Positions 32,636 to 41,248 are shown, counted from the first letter of the stretch. The stretch is DNA of 64,000 bases from Mesorhizobium sp. M4B.F.Ca.ET.203.01.1.1 (GCF_004791025.1 NZ_SRUO01000022.1:1-64000), one strand, 5' to 3'. The notes: generated from the sequence alone by a model not told the origin. Numbers and translations are program-made.

Positions 32636-33613
32636 CTAAGCCGCCGCCATGATCTCCGCATAAGTGCCGAAATCGACATTGCCTCCGGAGAGCACGACAG
32701 CGACGCATTTGCCTGCGAGATCGATCTCGCCGGACGAGAGCGCGGCGAGACCCACGCAGCCGCCGGGCTCGACCACCAGCTTCAGGAACGCCATGGCGTC
32801 GCGCATTGCCTGCGCCGTCGCCTTGTCGGACACGGCGACGGCGCCGGCGAGGTTCTTGCGGTTGATCTCGAAGGTGATGGCGCCGGGCTCGGCGGTGAGG
32901 ATGGCGTCGCAGATCGAGGTGTGGCCGGGCTCGTTGGCGACCCTCTCGCCCCTGGCCAGCGAACGGCGGGTGTCGTCGAAATGTTCCGGCTCGGCGGCCC
33001 ACACGCCGGTGCCGGGCGAAGCATCCTTGACGGCAACGGAAATGCCGCTCGACAGGCCGCCGCCGCCACAGGGAATGACGACCGCGTCGAGGCTGACGCC
33101 GAGAGCCCTGGCCTGAGCCATCAGCTCGAGGCCGATCGTGCCCTGGCCGGCAATGATGGCCGGATCGTCGAAGGGAGGAACCAGCGCCATGCCCTTGTCA
33201 AGCCAGGGACGAACCACCGTCATGCGGTCATCGCGAAAGCGGTCGAACGGAACCACCTCGGCGCCCATCTTGCGGACATTGCCGATCTTCATCGCCGGCG
33301 CGTCGGCCGGCATGGCTATGACCGCCTTGACGCCGAACATCGCGGCGGAAGCGGCGACGCCCTGCGCGTGATTGCCCGAGGAGAAGGCGACGACGCCGCG
33401 ACCGCGCTCCGCCTCGCCCAGCGACGACAGTTTGTTGTAGGCGCCGCGGAATTTGAACGAGCCGGTGCGCTGCAGCGTCTCCGGCTTGAACAGGATGCGG
33501 CCGCCGAAGCGCTTGTTGAGCTCCGGCGATTCGATCAGCGGCGTCTCGACGATCAAGCCGGAGAGGCGCGTGGCGGCGTTGCGGATATCGGCGATGCCGG
33601 GAGGGACGGTCAT
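32636..33613 (-). CDS. Threonine ammonia-lyase/serine-threonine dehydratase-like PLP enzyme
   Basis: This 325-residue fold-type II PLP enzyme has the lysine in TGSFKFRGAYNK, the substrate loop SSGNHAQGVA and the phosphate-binding GGGGLSSG. It lacks the C-terminal regulatory domain of biosynthetic IlvA, so it is of the catabolic or racemase-like group (serine/threonine dehydratase). Start is ATG 33613; TTG 33631 is in frame but would add only six residues. It stands alone on this strand, followed by a convergent MBL gene. Confidence 0.85.
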   Translation of the reverse strand: MTVPPGIADIRNAATRLSGLIVETPLIESPELNKRFGGRILFKPETLQRTGSFKFRGAYNKLSSLGEAERGRGVVAFSSGNHAQGVAASAAMFGVKAVIAMPADAPAMKIGNVRKMGAEVVPFDRFRDDRMTVVRPWLDKGMALVPPFDDPAIIAGQGTIGLELMAQARALGVSLDAVVIPCGGGGLSSGISVAVKDASPGTGVWAAEPEHFDDTRRSLARGERVANEPGHTSICDAILTAEPGAITFEINRKNLAGAVAVSDKATAQAMRDAMAFLKLVVEPGGCVGLAALSSGEIDLAGKCVAVVLSGGNVDFGTYAEIMAAA

Positions 33614-33716
33614 GGGCGCGGCCTTGAGCAAACAGATCGCTCATGGTGCACGGAAAAGGCCGCGGCGCGCCAACGAAAAAATGTGATGGTTACAAGGTTG
33701 GCGGATCATAGCTGCC

Positions 33717-33899
33717 GTTGGCGCCGCCCCTCACCTGCCTGCCGGTGTCCTCTCCCCGTATGGTGACGGGGAGAGGGTGCTATCATCGCGGCTTTCGCCG
33801 ATCACCAACGTTGCAAGAATGGCGCAGAGGCTACGGCCAGCCCTTTCTCCCCGTCACTATACGGGGAGAAATGCCCGGCAGGGCAGAGGGGCGGCGCCG
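33717..33899. repeat. Family A repeat, copy 4
   Basis: Left end ggcgccgcccctcacctgcc and right end ggcagaggggcggcgcc, each next to a hairpin built on CTCCCCGT and ACGGGGAG. It occupies most of the 307-bp gap between the threonine dehydratase and the next leftward gene; the rest (33614-33716) shows only the dehydratase promoter region. Confidence 0.85.
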
Positions 33900-33920
33900 A
33901 GGGTGGCAAGTGGCCGCCTC

Positions 33921-34244
33921 TCACCCCAACAGCGTCCTTTGCCTCTTGCTGCCGCCGAGCTTGCGCCAGGCGTTGAAACGGTGGGTGGCGGCGGCGAACG
34001 AGATCTTCATCTGCTGGGCGACCGAATAGCGCGACTTGCCGTCGTCGAACATGCGGTAGCAGCACTCGACGCCCTCTTCCGTCAGCTTGCCGTCGGGAGC
34101 CTTGTTGTGCGGATTGGCGGGATCGAATTTCTCGACCTGCTGCTCGACCAGGCCTTTCAGGCGCTGCAGGTCGGCCTCGATGCTAGCGATGAGATCGAGG
34201 ACGGGTTTCGGATCAAAGGCGTGCGCATGCTCTTTCGGCGACAT
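33921..34244 (-). CDS. Hypothetical HTH-like protein
   Basis: The 107-residue protein has a charged helical N-terminal half with LIASIEADLQRLKGLVEQQV, and a C-terminal segment SRYSVAQQMKISFAAATHRF followed by NAWRKLGG. The latter resembles a helix-turn-helix of the resolvase type. No family is recognised. It is divergent from mbfA across 160 bp, and shares the upstream region with the Irr-type site. Start ATG 34244. A DNA-binding role is only a suggestion. Confidence 0.6.
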   Translation of the reverse strand: MSPKEHAHAFDPKPVLDLIASIEADLQRLKGLVEQQVEKFDPANPHNKAPDGKLTEEGVECCYRMFDDGKSRYSVAQQMKISFAAATHRFNAWRKLGGSKRQRTLLG

Positions 34245-34377
34245 CCGGGAATTCCTTTCTTTCGGCTTAGGTTCGGTTATATAGGTGAACGTTCGGCAAC
34301 AATGAAGGCCTCACCGGATCAACAAATTTTGTTCCCGCGGGCGATGCGCGATTGACCGGCAACGGGTCAAACCCTAG

Positions 34378-34393
34378 TTTAGAATAATTCTAA
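34378..34393. promoter_or_regulatory. Irr box (ICE motif) upstream of mbfA
   Basis: TTTAGAATAATTCTAA contains the perfect 7-1-7 inverted repeat TTAGAAT-A-ATTCTAA, matching the iron control element bound by Irr in rhizobia. It lies 12 bp before the mbfA start, which fits repression when iron is low. Confidence 0.8.
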
Positions 34394-34404
34394 TCTAGAG
34401 TGAC

Positions 34405-35394
34405 ATGCTCATGCTTTCACGTGTTTTCGGCTTCGGCCGTCGTTCCTTCGATTCGCTCTCCGAGCAGGAGATCCTGGCGCTGGCCATATCGTCGGAGGAG
34501 GATGACGGGCGCATCTACCGCGCCTATGCCGACGGGCTGGCGGAAGATTTTCCGCAATCGGCCAAGGTGTTCGAGGCGATGGCGGAGGAAGAGGACGGCC
34601 ACCGCGATTCGCTGATCGAGCTCTACCGCAAGCGTTTCGGCGAGCGCATTCCGCTGATCCGGCGCGAGCATGTCAGGGGCTATTACGAGCGCAAGCCCGA
34701 CTGGCTGGTCAGGCCGCTCGGCATCCAGACCGTGCGCCGGCAGGCCGAGGCGATGGAACAGCAGGCCTACCGCTTCTATGTCGAGGCCGCCAAGCGCACC
34801 ACCGATGCCTCGACCCGCAAACTGCTCGACGAACTGGCGGTGGCCGAGCAGGGCCATGAGAGCTCGGCGCATCAACTGGAACAGGAGCATGTCCCGGGCG
34901 AGATCAAGATCGAGGAGGCGACGGCCGAGCAGCGGCAGTTCATCCTCACCTATGTGCAGCCGGGACTGGCCGGGCTGATGGACGGATCGGTGTCGACGCT
35001 GGCGCCGATCTTCGCCGCTGCCTTCGCCACGCACGACACATTCCAGACCTTCCTGGTCGGGCTTGCCGCCTCGATCGGCGCCGGCATCTCGATGGGCTTC
35101 ACCGAGGTCGCGTCCGACGACGGCAAGCTGTCCGGCCGCGGCTCGCCGATCAAACGCGGGCTGACCGTCGGCATCATGACGACGCTCGGCGGTCTCGGCC
35201 ACGCGCTGCCCTATCTCATCCCGTTCTTCTGGACGGCGACGGCGGTCGCCGCCGTGGTGGTGTTCTTCGAACTGTGGGCGATCGCCTTCGTGCAGAACCG
35301 CTACATGCAGACACCGTTCTGGCGCGCCGCCTTCCAGGTGGTGCTGGGCGGCGCGCTGGTGTTCACGGCCGGCGTGCTGATCGGGAATGCTTAG
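34405..35394 (+). CDS. mbfA: Membrane-bound ferritin-like iron exporter MbfA
   Basis: MbfA protects rhizobia from iron and peroxide stress by exporting iron. The 329-residue protein has an N-terminal erythrin/ferritin-like domain with two E-x2-H motifs (EEEDGHRD and AEQGHESSAH), residues about 15-165. The C-terminal VIT1/CCC1-like membrane domain has QPGLAGLMDGSVSTLAP, AASIGAGISMGFTEVASDDG and three further spans. An Irr-type box lies just upstream, consistent with release of repression in high iron. Start ATG 34405 (34411 is an alternative). It is followed by a short repeat. Confidence 0.92.
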   Translation: MLMLSRVFGFGRRSFDSLSEQEILALAISSEEDDGRIYRAYADGLAEDFPQSAKVFEAMAEEEDGHRDSLIELYRKRFGERIPLIRREHVRGYYERKPDWLVRPLGIQTVRRQAEAMEQQAYRFYVEAAKRTTDASTRKLLDELAVAEQGHESSAHQLEQEHVPGEIKIEEATAEQRQFILTYVQPGLAGLMDGSVSTLAPIFAAAFATHDTFQTFLVGLAASIGAGISMGFTEVASDDGKLSGRGSPIKRGLTVGIMTTLGGLGHALPYLIPFFWTATAVAAVVVFFELWAIAFVQNRYMQTPFWRAAFQVVLGGALVFTAGVLIGNA

Positions 35395-35395
35395 A

Positions 35396-35445
35396 GCCAT
35401 CCGTCGCCTTCGGCGACACCTTCTCCCACAAGGAGAAGGGGAGTT
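35396..35445. repeat. Short palindromic repeat
   Basis: Contains a CCTTCGGCG-type palindrome (tcgccttcggcgac) followed by CCTTCTCC-CACAA-GGAGAAGG. Its parts resemble half of a family B element. It separates the convergent mbfA and ABM genes and can form a terminator-like hairpin. Confidence 0.55.
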
Positions 35446-35790
35446 TCACCCATTCGCCGCCCTGCTATCCGCCGGCGCCTCGGCCCTCTCCGTCTGGCCG
35501 TAGTCGCGCACGACGTGGGCGATGCGCAGACGGTAGCCGGCAAAGATTCCGCCACGGCCGGCCTGCTGCGCCTGCCGGTGCTCCTCGGTGTTGCGCCAGG
35601 CCTTCACCGCCTCCTCGTCGCGCCAGAAGGACAGCGACAGCACGCGGTTCGGATCGGCAAGGCTCTGGAAGCGCTCGATCGAGATGAATCCGTCGATGCC
35701 GTCGAGCAGGGGCCGGAGCTCGGCGGCGATGCCGAGATAGGCCTCGCGCCGGCCCGCCGCCGGCTCGACCTCGAAGATGACGGCGATCAT
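35446..35790 (-). CDS. ABM-domain (antibiotic biosynthesis monooxygenase-like) protein
   Basis: The 114-residue protein shows the ferredoxin-like ABM fold: MIAVIFEVEPAAGRREAYL, a central IDGFISIERFQS and LSLSFWRDEEAVKAWRN followed by EEHRQAQQAG. Members include cofactor-free monooxygenases and haem-degrading enzymes. Start ATG 35790 overlaps the stop of the NIPSNAP gene, so the two are an operon. It resembles YqjZ/EthD-like proteins in size. Substrate unknown. Confidence 0.8.
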   Translation of the reverse strand: MIAVIFEVEPAAGRREAYLGIAAELRPLLDGIDGFISIERFQSLADPNRVLSLSFWRDEEAVKAWRNTEEHRQAQQAGRGGIFAGYRLRIAHVVRDYGQTERAEAPADSRAANG

Positions 35791-36155
35791 GCCTCTATCC
35801 CTTCCTTGACCGTGACGTCGGTCCGGAACAATTGCCGCGGTCCGTGCGGGCCCGACACCAGCTTCAGGAAGATGCGGTCCTCCTTGAGAATGAACTTCTC
35901 GCGCCGGGCGAACTCGTAGTTCGCCTTGCCGGCCGGGTCGGCGGCAAGCCGGGCGCGGTAGGCCTCGTAGGCCGCGAGATTGTCGATGTTGTAGGCGGCA
36001 AAGGCCGTGGTCGCCGACCCCTCGTGCGGCGCGAAGTAGCCGATGAGGTCGGCGCCGCAGCGCGGGATGGCCTGGCCCCAGGCACGCGCATAGTCCTCGA
36101 AGGCCGCCTTGCCGAACGGATCGATCTCGTAGCGGATGAAGCAGGTGATGGTCAT
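35787..36155 (-). CDS. NIPSNAP-family protein
   Basis: The 122-residue protein has the NIPSNAP dimeric alpha-beta barrel pattern: CFIRYEIDPFGKAAFEDYAR, DLIGYFAPHEGSATTAFAAY and a conserved C-terminal stretch with FILKEDRIFLKLV. It is the first gene of a leftward pair with the ABM protein and is divergent from an ArsR-type regulator. Joint loss of control in an arsR mutant would be expected. Enzymatic role is not known for the family. Start ATG 36155. Confidence 0.8.
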   Translation of the reverse strand: MTITCFIRYEIDPFGKAAFEDYARAWGQAIPRCGADLIGYFAPHEGSATTAFAAYNIDNLAAYEAYRARLAADPAGKANYEFARREKFILKEDRIFLKLVSGPHGPRQLFRTDVTVKEGIEA

Positions 36156-36336
36156 GGCGGTCTCCTCATCAGGTTGATTTTTCGGCGACGACAGTTCGAG
36201 CGCGGTCGAAACATCGCTTCCGTCGGCATGCTAGTCAGCTTCATGTCAGGAGTGGGCGCCTCAATGGTCGTCCGCTCCTTGAACTGAACCGACAATAGTG
36301 ATTTCCTCGCAGGAATGCTTCGACAAGGATCGAACT

Positions 36337-37011
36337 ATGCGTGAAGGACCCGATATCGCCCGCATCGCCAGCCTGGTCGGCGATCCGGCCCGCGCCAACA
36401 TGCTCACCGCGCTGATGGGCGGCACGGCGTTGACCGCCTCCGAGCTGGCGCTGGAGGCCGGCGTGTCGCTGCCCACCGCCTCCTCGCATCTGTCGAAGCT
36501 GATGGAGGGCGGACTGCTGAGCTTGGCCAGCCAGGGACGGCATCGCTATTACGGGCTCGCCGGGCCGCAAGTCGCCGGCATGATCGAGGCGATCATCGGC
36601 GTCGCCGAAGCGGTCGGCCCGAAGCGCGTGCGGCCGGGGCCACGAGACGCGGCGATGCGGGTGGCGCGGGTCTGCTACGACCATCTCGCCGGCGAGCAGG
36701 CGGTGGCGATGCTCGACCGCCTGATCGACAGGGAGGTGTTGCTGCGCGACGACAGCGAGATCAGGCTTGGCCCGGCGGCGGCCTCGCATTTTTCCGCGCT
36801 CGGCATCGATGTCGAGGCCAAGGCCAGGCGGCCGGTGTGCCGTGCCTGCCTCGACTGGAGCGTCAGGCGCTCGCACCTCGCGGGCACGCTGGGCGCCGCA
36901 ATCCTCGACAAGATCATCGCCGAGAAATGGGCGCGGCGCGAAAAGGGCAGCCGCGCGGTGGTATTCTCGCCGGCGGGAAAGCGGGAATTCGAGAACGTGT
37001 TTCTGGCGTAG
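36337..37011 (+). CDS. ArsR-family winged-helix regulator with long C-terminal part
   Basis: The 224-residue protein has an ArsR-type winged helix at residues 5-80 (IARIASLVGDPARANMLTAL, ASELALEAGVSLPTASSHL, RHRYYGLA). A C-terminal domain has the sequence CRACLDWSVRRSHLAGTLGA. Cysteines in CRAC could bind metal or sense oxidation, but the metal motif of canonical ArsR is not seen. Start ATG 36337 has an AAGGA element. It is divergent from the NIPSNAP/ABM genes with 181 bp between and probably regulates them. Confidence 0.85.
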   Translation: MREGPDIARIASLVGDPARANMLTALMGGTALTASELALEAGVSLPTASSHLSKLMEGGLLSLASQGRHRYYGLAGPQVAGMIEAIIGVAEAVGPKRVRPGPRDAAMRVARVCYDHLAGEQAVAMLDRLIDREVLLRDDSEIRLGPAAASHFSALGIDVEAKARRPVCRACLDWSVRRSHLAGTLGAAILDKIIAEKWARREKGSRAVVFSPAGKREFENVFLA

Positions 37012-37070
37012 GCTGCTGGTCTTGGCGATAGCGTGCATGGCAGCTTGGCGCGTGCATTGTCTAATGTAGC

Positions 37071-37267
37071 GCTGGTCGACCCCCACTCCGTCTCGGCTTC
37101 GCCGAGCCACCTCTCCCCCGATCGACGGGGTAGAGGAAAGACGCCAGGCTCTTTTGCCGCCAACGCTCGTCCAGCAATGCTCCCTTCCTTTCCCTCCGGA
37201 GGGGGGAAAGGTGGCGCTGCGAAGCAGCGACGGATTGGGGGAACCACGTGGCAATCAAACCTCGGCC
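37071..37267. repeat. Family B repeat, copy 2
   Basis: Runs from gctggtcgacccccactccg to gcaatcaaacctcgg and contains the GGCTTCGCC and GCTGCGAAGCAGC palindromes and TCCCTCCGGAGGGGGGAAA. It is the near-exact inverse of the element at 47719-47913, giving a long inverted repeat about 10 kb apart. It fills the 349-bp gap between ArsR and ligD (37012-37360); nothing else is evident. Confidence 0.85.
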
Positions 37268-37360
37268 CTGATCAGTCGCGCCAGTCACAGAAGATGTGTG
37301 CATAGCGTAACATGCCCGGCGGGACAGAGGGGCGAAGGATCACGACGCTCGTTGCGCCAG

Positions 37361-39862
37361 CTAGCTCCGCTTCAAAACCTTGCCCAGCTTGAAGAAATCC
37401 TTCCATGGATCGGCCTTCTTCAACTGCTCCAGCGTGGTGGAATCGCCGAGCGGGAAGGCGTTGGGCGCCAGCCCCTTCTCGAGTTCCGGCCAGGTCACCG
37501 GCATCGACACGGTGGCGCCCTTCTTGGCGCGCGACGAGTAAGGCGCGACCGTGGTCGAGCCGCGGCCGTTGCGCAGATAGTCGACGAAGATCCTGCCGGT
37601 GCGCGCCTTCTTCGACAGCGTCGCGGTGTAGCGGTCGGGCGAAGCCTGCTCCAGCGCGCGGGCGAAATCATGGGCGAAGTCCTTGACCTCGTCCCAATCC
37701 GCCGACGGCTTCAGCGGCACCAGCACGTGATAGCCCTTGCCGCCGGAGGTCTTGACCAGATTGGGGAGCGAAAGCTCGTCCAGCTTGCCCCGGATGTCGA
37801 GCGCCGCCTCGCGCACCGCCTTGACGTCGACGCCCTCATCGGGATCGAGGTCGAAAATGATCTGGTCGGGCTTTTCCAGCGCATCGATCGTGCAGCCCCA
37901 GATATGCACCTCGACGACACCGTACTGGACCAGCGCGGCAATGCCGTCGAAATCCTTGATGTAGAGGATCTCCTCGCCATCGGTCGGATCCTTCATCCTG
38001 GCGATCTTGTCGCTCATGCCGGGCGAGGCGTGTTTCTGGAAGAAGCGCTGGCCGCCGATTCCGTCCGGCGCCCGCACCAGGCTGAGCGGCCGGTTGACGA
38101 CGAATTGTTCCATGCGCGGCCAGACCAGCGCGTAATGGTCGAGCAGATCCTGCTTGGAGACCTTCTCGTCGGGCCATAAGAGCTTCTCCGGGTGGGAGAG
38201 CTTCACCGAGGTCTTGGCTGACGCAGCGTTTGGCGCCGCCTTCGTCTCGGTCGCGCCCTTGCCGGCGGCCTTACTGGGCTTCTCCTGCACGACTTCCTCC
38301 GCCGGCTTGTCTTCGCGCAGCCCCTGGAACGAGGCGTGACGTATTATACGGTCCGAGGTCCAGCTGCGGAACTCCACTTCGCCGACAAGATCGGGCTCGA
38401 CCCAGACCAGCCCCTTGCCCTTCGGCACGGCGGCGGAGAAGGGCGACGTTTTTGCGGTGAGTCCGTCGAGTCTTTTCTTGAGGTCGGCGGCCATCTTGCC
38501 GGAAAAGCCGGTGCCGACGCGGCCGGCATAGTGCAGCTTGCCGCCCTCATGATAGCCGACCAGCAGCGAGCGCAGGCCGCGCCCGGTCTTGTCCGAGGGC
38601 AGGTAGCCGCCGATGACGAATTCCTGCCGCAGCGTGCATTTCGACTTCACCCAGCTGAGACCGCGGCCGCTGCGGTAAGGCGCGTCGGCGCGTTTGGAAA
38701 CCACGCCTTCGAGACCCATGCGGCAGACATGCTGCAGCATGACCTTGCCCGGCTCGTGGAAATGGTCGCTGAAGCGCAGCGCCGAATCCTGCGGCTGCTC
38801 GCCGAGCAGTTCCGCCAGCGCCTGCTTGCGCTCGACCAGCGGCTCGCGGCGCAGGTCCTTGCCGTCGAGGCGCATCAGGTCGAAGGCGTAGTAGACGAAG
38901 CGATCGGCGCGGCGGGCCGAGAGATCGGCCTGCAGCAGGGCGAAGGACGACACGCCGCTGTCGGCCAAAACGATGATCTCGCCATCGATGATGGCGTCGC
39001 GGCATTTGAGGCCGGCAAGCGCGGCGGTGACCGGACCGTCGAATTTTGAGGTCCAGTCGAGGCCGGCGCGGGTCAGCAGCCTCATTTCGCTGCCGGCGAT
39101 CTGCGCCTGCATGCGATAGCCGTCGAATTTCACCTCGTGCAGCCAGTCGTCGCCGGAAGGTGCATCCTTCTCCAGCGTGGCGAGCTGCGGCTCGATGAAC
39201 TCCAGCCGCTTGGCAGGCCCGGCTCTTGCCTTGCCGGCTGCTGCCGGCTTGTTGGAGTGCCAGACTTTCGGCTTCGCGCCCTTGGCCGTCTTGCCCTCGC
39301 CGACCTCCTCGATCGTCAGGCCGGATTTCACCGATTTCGGCTCCTGCTTCAGGATGTCCTCGCCGGGACGCGCGGCGGCATCGTCGGACTTGATCAGCAG
39401 CCAGTTGTCGCGCTTTTCGCCGGAGCGCGGCTTCAGCCGCACGAGATGCCAGCGGCCATGCAATTTGTGGCCTTCCAGCTCGAAGCCGATATGGCCCTTC
39501 TTCATCGCTTTGGCCGGATCGCCTTCCGGAATCCATTTGCCCTCGTCCCAGACGATCACCGAGCCGCCGCCATACTCGCCCTTGGGGATGGTGCCTTCGA
39601 ACGGCGCGTAGTCGATCGGGTGGTCCTCGACATGCACGGCCAGCCGCTTCTCGTGCGGATCGAGGCTCGGGCCGCGCGTCACCGCCCAGCTCCACAGCAC
39701 GCCGTCATGCTCGAGGCGCAGGTCGTAGTGCAGCCTGGTCGCGGCATGCTTGTGGATGACGAAGATGCCGGCGGCTTTCTTGCCGCTCCGCGACAGCTTG
39801 CCGGCCGGCTCGGCGGTCTTCCTGAAATCGCGCTTGGCCCGATACTGCTCGAGGCTGGCCAT
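37361..39862 (-). CDS. ligD: DNA ligase D (NHEJ), PE-LIG-POL three-domain protein
   Basis: The 833-residue LigD seals double-strand breaks together with Ku. The order is phosphoesterase (residues about 1-190: HKHAATRLHYDLRLEHDG, HVEDHPIDYAPFEGTIPKGE), ATP-dependent ligase (about 215-510: catalytic Lys in LHEVKFDGYR, then a C-terminal OB part) and polymerase/primase (about 545-833: KLLWPDEKVSKQDLLDHY, the DLDPDEG metal site). A Lys/Ala linker precedes POL. It follows ku on the same strand 12 bp later, so they form an operon. Start ATG 39862. Confidence 0.96.
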   Translation of the reverse strand: MASLEQYRAKRDFRKTAEPAGKLSRSGKKAAGIFVIHKHAATRLHYDLRLEHDGVLWSWAVTRGPSLDPHEKRLAVHVEDHPIDYAPFEGTIPKGEYGGGSVIVWDEGKWIPEGDPAKAMKKGHIGFELEGHKLHGRWHLVRLKPRSGEKRDNWLLIKSDDAAARPGEDILKQEPKSVKSGLTIEEVGEGKTAKGAKPKVWHSNKPAAAGKARAGPAKRLEFIEPQLATLEKDAPSGDDWLHEVKFDGYRMQAQIAGSEMRLLTRAGLDWTSKFDGPVTAALAGLKCRDAIIDGEIIVLADSGVSSFALLQADLSARRADRFVYYAFDLMRLDGKDLRREPLVERKQALAELLGEQPQDSALRFSDHFHEPGKVMLQHVCRMGLEGVVSKRADAPYRSGRGLSWVKSKCTLRQEFVIGGYLPSDKTGRGLRSLLVGYHEGGKLHYAGRVGTGFSGKMAADLKKRLDGLTAKTSPFSAAVPKGKGLVWVEPDLVGEVEFRSWTSDRIIRHASFQGLREDKPAEEVVQEKPSKAAGKGATETKAAPNAASAKTSVKLSHPEKLLWPDEKVSKQDLLDHYALVWPRMEQFVVNRPLSLVRAPDGIGGQRFFQKHASPGMSDKIARMKDPTDGEEILYIKDFDGIAALVQYGVVEVHIWGCTIDALEKPDQIIFDLDPDEGVDVKAVREAALDIRGKLDELSLPNLVKTSGGKGYHVLVPLKPSADWDEVKDFAHDFARALEQASPDRYTATLSKKARTGRIFVDYLRNGRGSTTVAPYSSRAKKGATVSMPVTWPELEKGLAPNAFPLGDSTTLEQLKKADPWKDFFKLGKVLKRS

Positions 39863-39874
39863 GGCTGCGGCCTC

Positions 39875-40738
39875 CTATGCCGATTTGCGCCGCGGAGCGG
39901 AGGCCTTGCCGCGTCCGGCCTTTGGCTTTGGCTTCGCCTTCGACGCGGCCTTGCCCGCGCCTTCCGCGTTCAGGCTCTTCTTCAGCGCATCGAAGAGGTT
40001 GACGACATTGGACGGCTTCGGCGGCGCCTTGGCCTTCGGCGCCTTCCTGCCGGCCTTCCTGGCGCGGATCAGCTCGAGCAGGGCATCCTCGTAGCGGTCG
40101 TCGAACTTCGACGGATCGAATTTTGTCCCCTTCCGGTCGATGATGTGCTCGGCAAGGTCTATCATCTCGTCGTCGGTCTTGACCGACTTGATATCGCCAA
40201 AGACGCTGTCGGGCTGGCGCACCGTGTTGTCGTAACGAAGCGTGGTCAGCACCATGCCCTTGCCGAGCGGCTCGATCACCACCGGGCGTTCCCGCTGGTA
40301 GAGCACGATGCGGGCGAGGCCGGCCTTCTTCTTGCCCGCCATGGCGTCGCGGATGACGGCGAAGGCCTCCTCCGACACCTTGTCCGCCGGCGAGACATAA
40401 TAGGGCGTGTCGAGGTAGATCTGCCGGATCGAGGCCTTGTCGACGAAGCCGTCGAGGCTCATTGTATGCGAGGATTCGATCTGGACGGCCTCGATCTCGT
40501 CTTCCTCGATATGGATGAACTCGCCGTCCTCGAGCTCATAGCCCTTGATCTCGTCGCCTTCCTCCAGCGGCTTGCCGGTCTCCGCATCGACATAGATGCG
40601 CTTCACCGTATTTCCGGTCTTGCGGTTGAGGATGCGGAAGGAGACCTTTTCGGCGTGGGTGACGACGTTGGTCAGCTCGATGGCGCAAGTGACCAGCGAC
40701 AGCTTGAGATAGCCTTTCCAGGCCGGGCGCGGCGCCAT
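39875..40738 (-). CDS. ku: Ku homodimer protein for NHEJ
   Basis: The 287-residue Ku core binds DNA ends and recruits LigD. Visible conserved parts are WKGYLKLSLVTCAIELTN, VSFRILNRKTGNTVKRIYVD, SADKVSEEAFAVIRDAM and LIDLAEHIIDRKGTKFDPSKF-type tail motifs. The C-terminal 50 residues are a Lys/Ala/Pro-rich tail as in other proteobacterial Ku proteins. It is upstream of ligD in the same direction. An EcfG-type promoter (GGAAC-16-CGTT) begins about 34 bp before the ATG, so stress induction is likely. Confidence 0.95.
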   Translation of the reverse strand: MAPRPAWKGYLKLSLVTCAIELTNVVTHAEKVSFRILNRKTGNTVKRIYVDAETGKPLEEGDEIKGYELEDGEFIHIEEDEIEAVQIESSHTMSLDGFVDKASIRQIYLDTPYYVSPADKVSEEAFAVIRDAMAGKKKAGLARIVLYQRERPVVIEPLGKGMVLTTLRYDNTVRQPDSVFGDIKSVKTDDEMIDLAEHIIDRKGTKFDPSKFDDRYEDALLELIRARKAGRKAPKAKAPPKPSNVVNLFDALKKSLNAEGAGKAASKAKPKPKAGRGKASAPRRKSA

Positions 40739-40771
40739 GACGAACTCCGTGAGCGGGGTGGTTCAACCGAG

Positions 40772-40796
40772 AACGGGCAGAGCCCGCTCCGGTTCC
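40772..40796 (-). promoter_or_regulatory. EcfG-type general stress promoter of ku-ligD
   Basis: On the minus strand GGAAC (40792-40796) is followed after exactly 16 bp by CGTT (40772-40775), the consensus of alphaproteobacterial EcfG (RpoE2) promoters. The ATG is at 40738, leaving a 5' leader of about 27 bp. Confidence 0.75.
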
Positions 40797-41101
40797 GGGA
40801 GACAGGCCGCTTCCAGACAGGGCCCTGACTTGGGCCACGCACGGAAATTTCGCCGAGGCGCGCGCGGTTGAAACAGAACCGCGTCCGAACGACATCGAGA
40901 CGAAACATATGTGATGCAAAAGTCACATTGGGCAAAATGCCGGCAAATGGCTCTGAAAGACCCCGAATCAGCCGCATTCCGGCCACGAAGCAGGGCATTT
41001 CGGACCAGAAATTAACATCACGTTCACCGACTATTCACGCCTCGACGCTATGATGCCCGCAATTCGGACGGGACATCCGAAATCGGGACAGGGACAGGGA
41101 A
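40797..41101. other. Intergenic region before a short ORF
   Basis: Apart from the EcfG promoter of ku, this 305-bp stretch shows no ORF or repeat I can support. Its last 40 bp contain the tandem motif gggacagg just before the ATG at 41102, which includes a usable ribosome-binding site. Confidence 0.35.
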
Positions 41102-41248
41102 ATGAAGTTCTGGAACCACATTGCCGGCTATGCCGCCGCCATCCGCGAATTCGTCGCGCCGACCTATCGGCCTGAGCGCTATTACATGCGCGGCCCAGGC
41201 CCGGCCTGCGCCCGCCGCGGCAACTCGCTCGGCATCAGCGCGCACTGA
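41102..41248 (+). CDS. Short basic protein, unrecognised (48 codons)
   Basis: The ORF starts at ATG 41102 after a GGGACAGGGACAGGG stretch that contains an SD-like element, and ends in TGA at 41246-41248. The peptide begins with MKFWNHIAGYAAAIREF, is Tyr/Arg-rich (TYRPERYYMRGPG) and has one cysteine (PACARR). Codon use looks like normal high-GC coding. I do not recognise a family and cannot exclude that it is non-coding. It lies upstream of the broken DCC gene. Confidence 0.45.
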   Translation: MKFWNHIAGYAAAIREFVAPTYRPERYYMRGPGPACARRGNSLGISAH

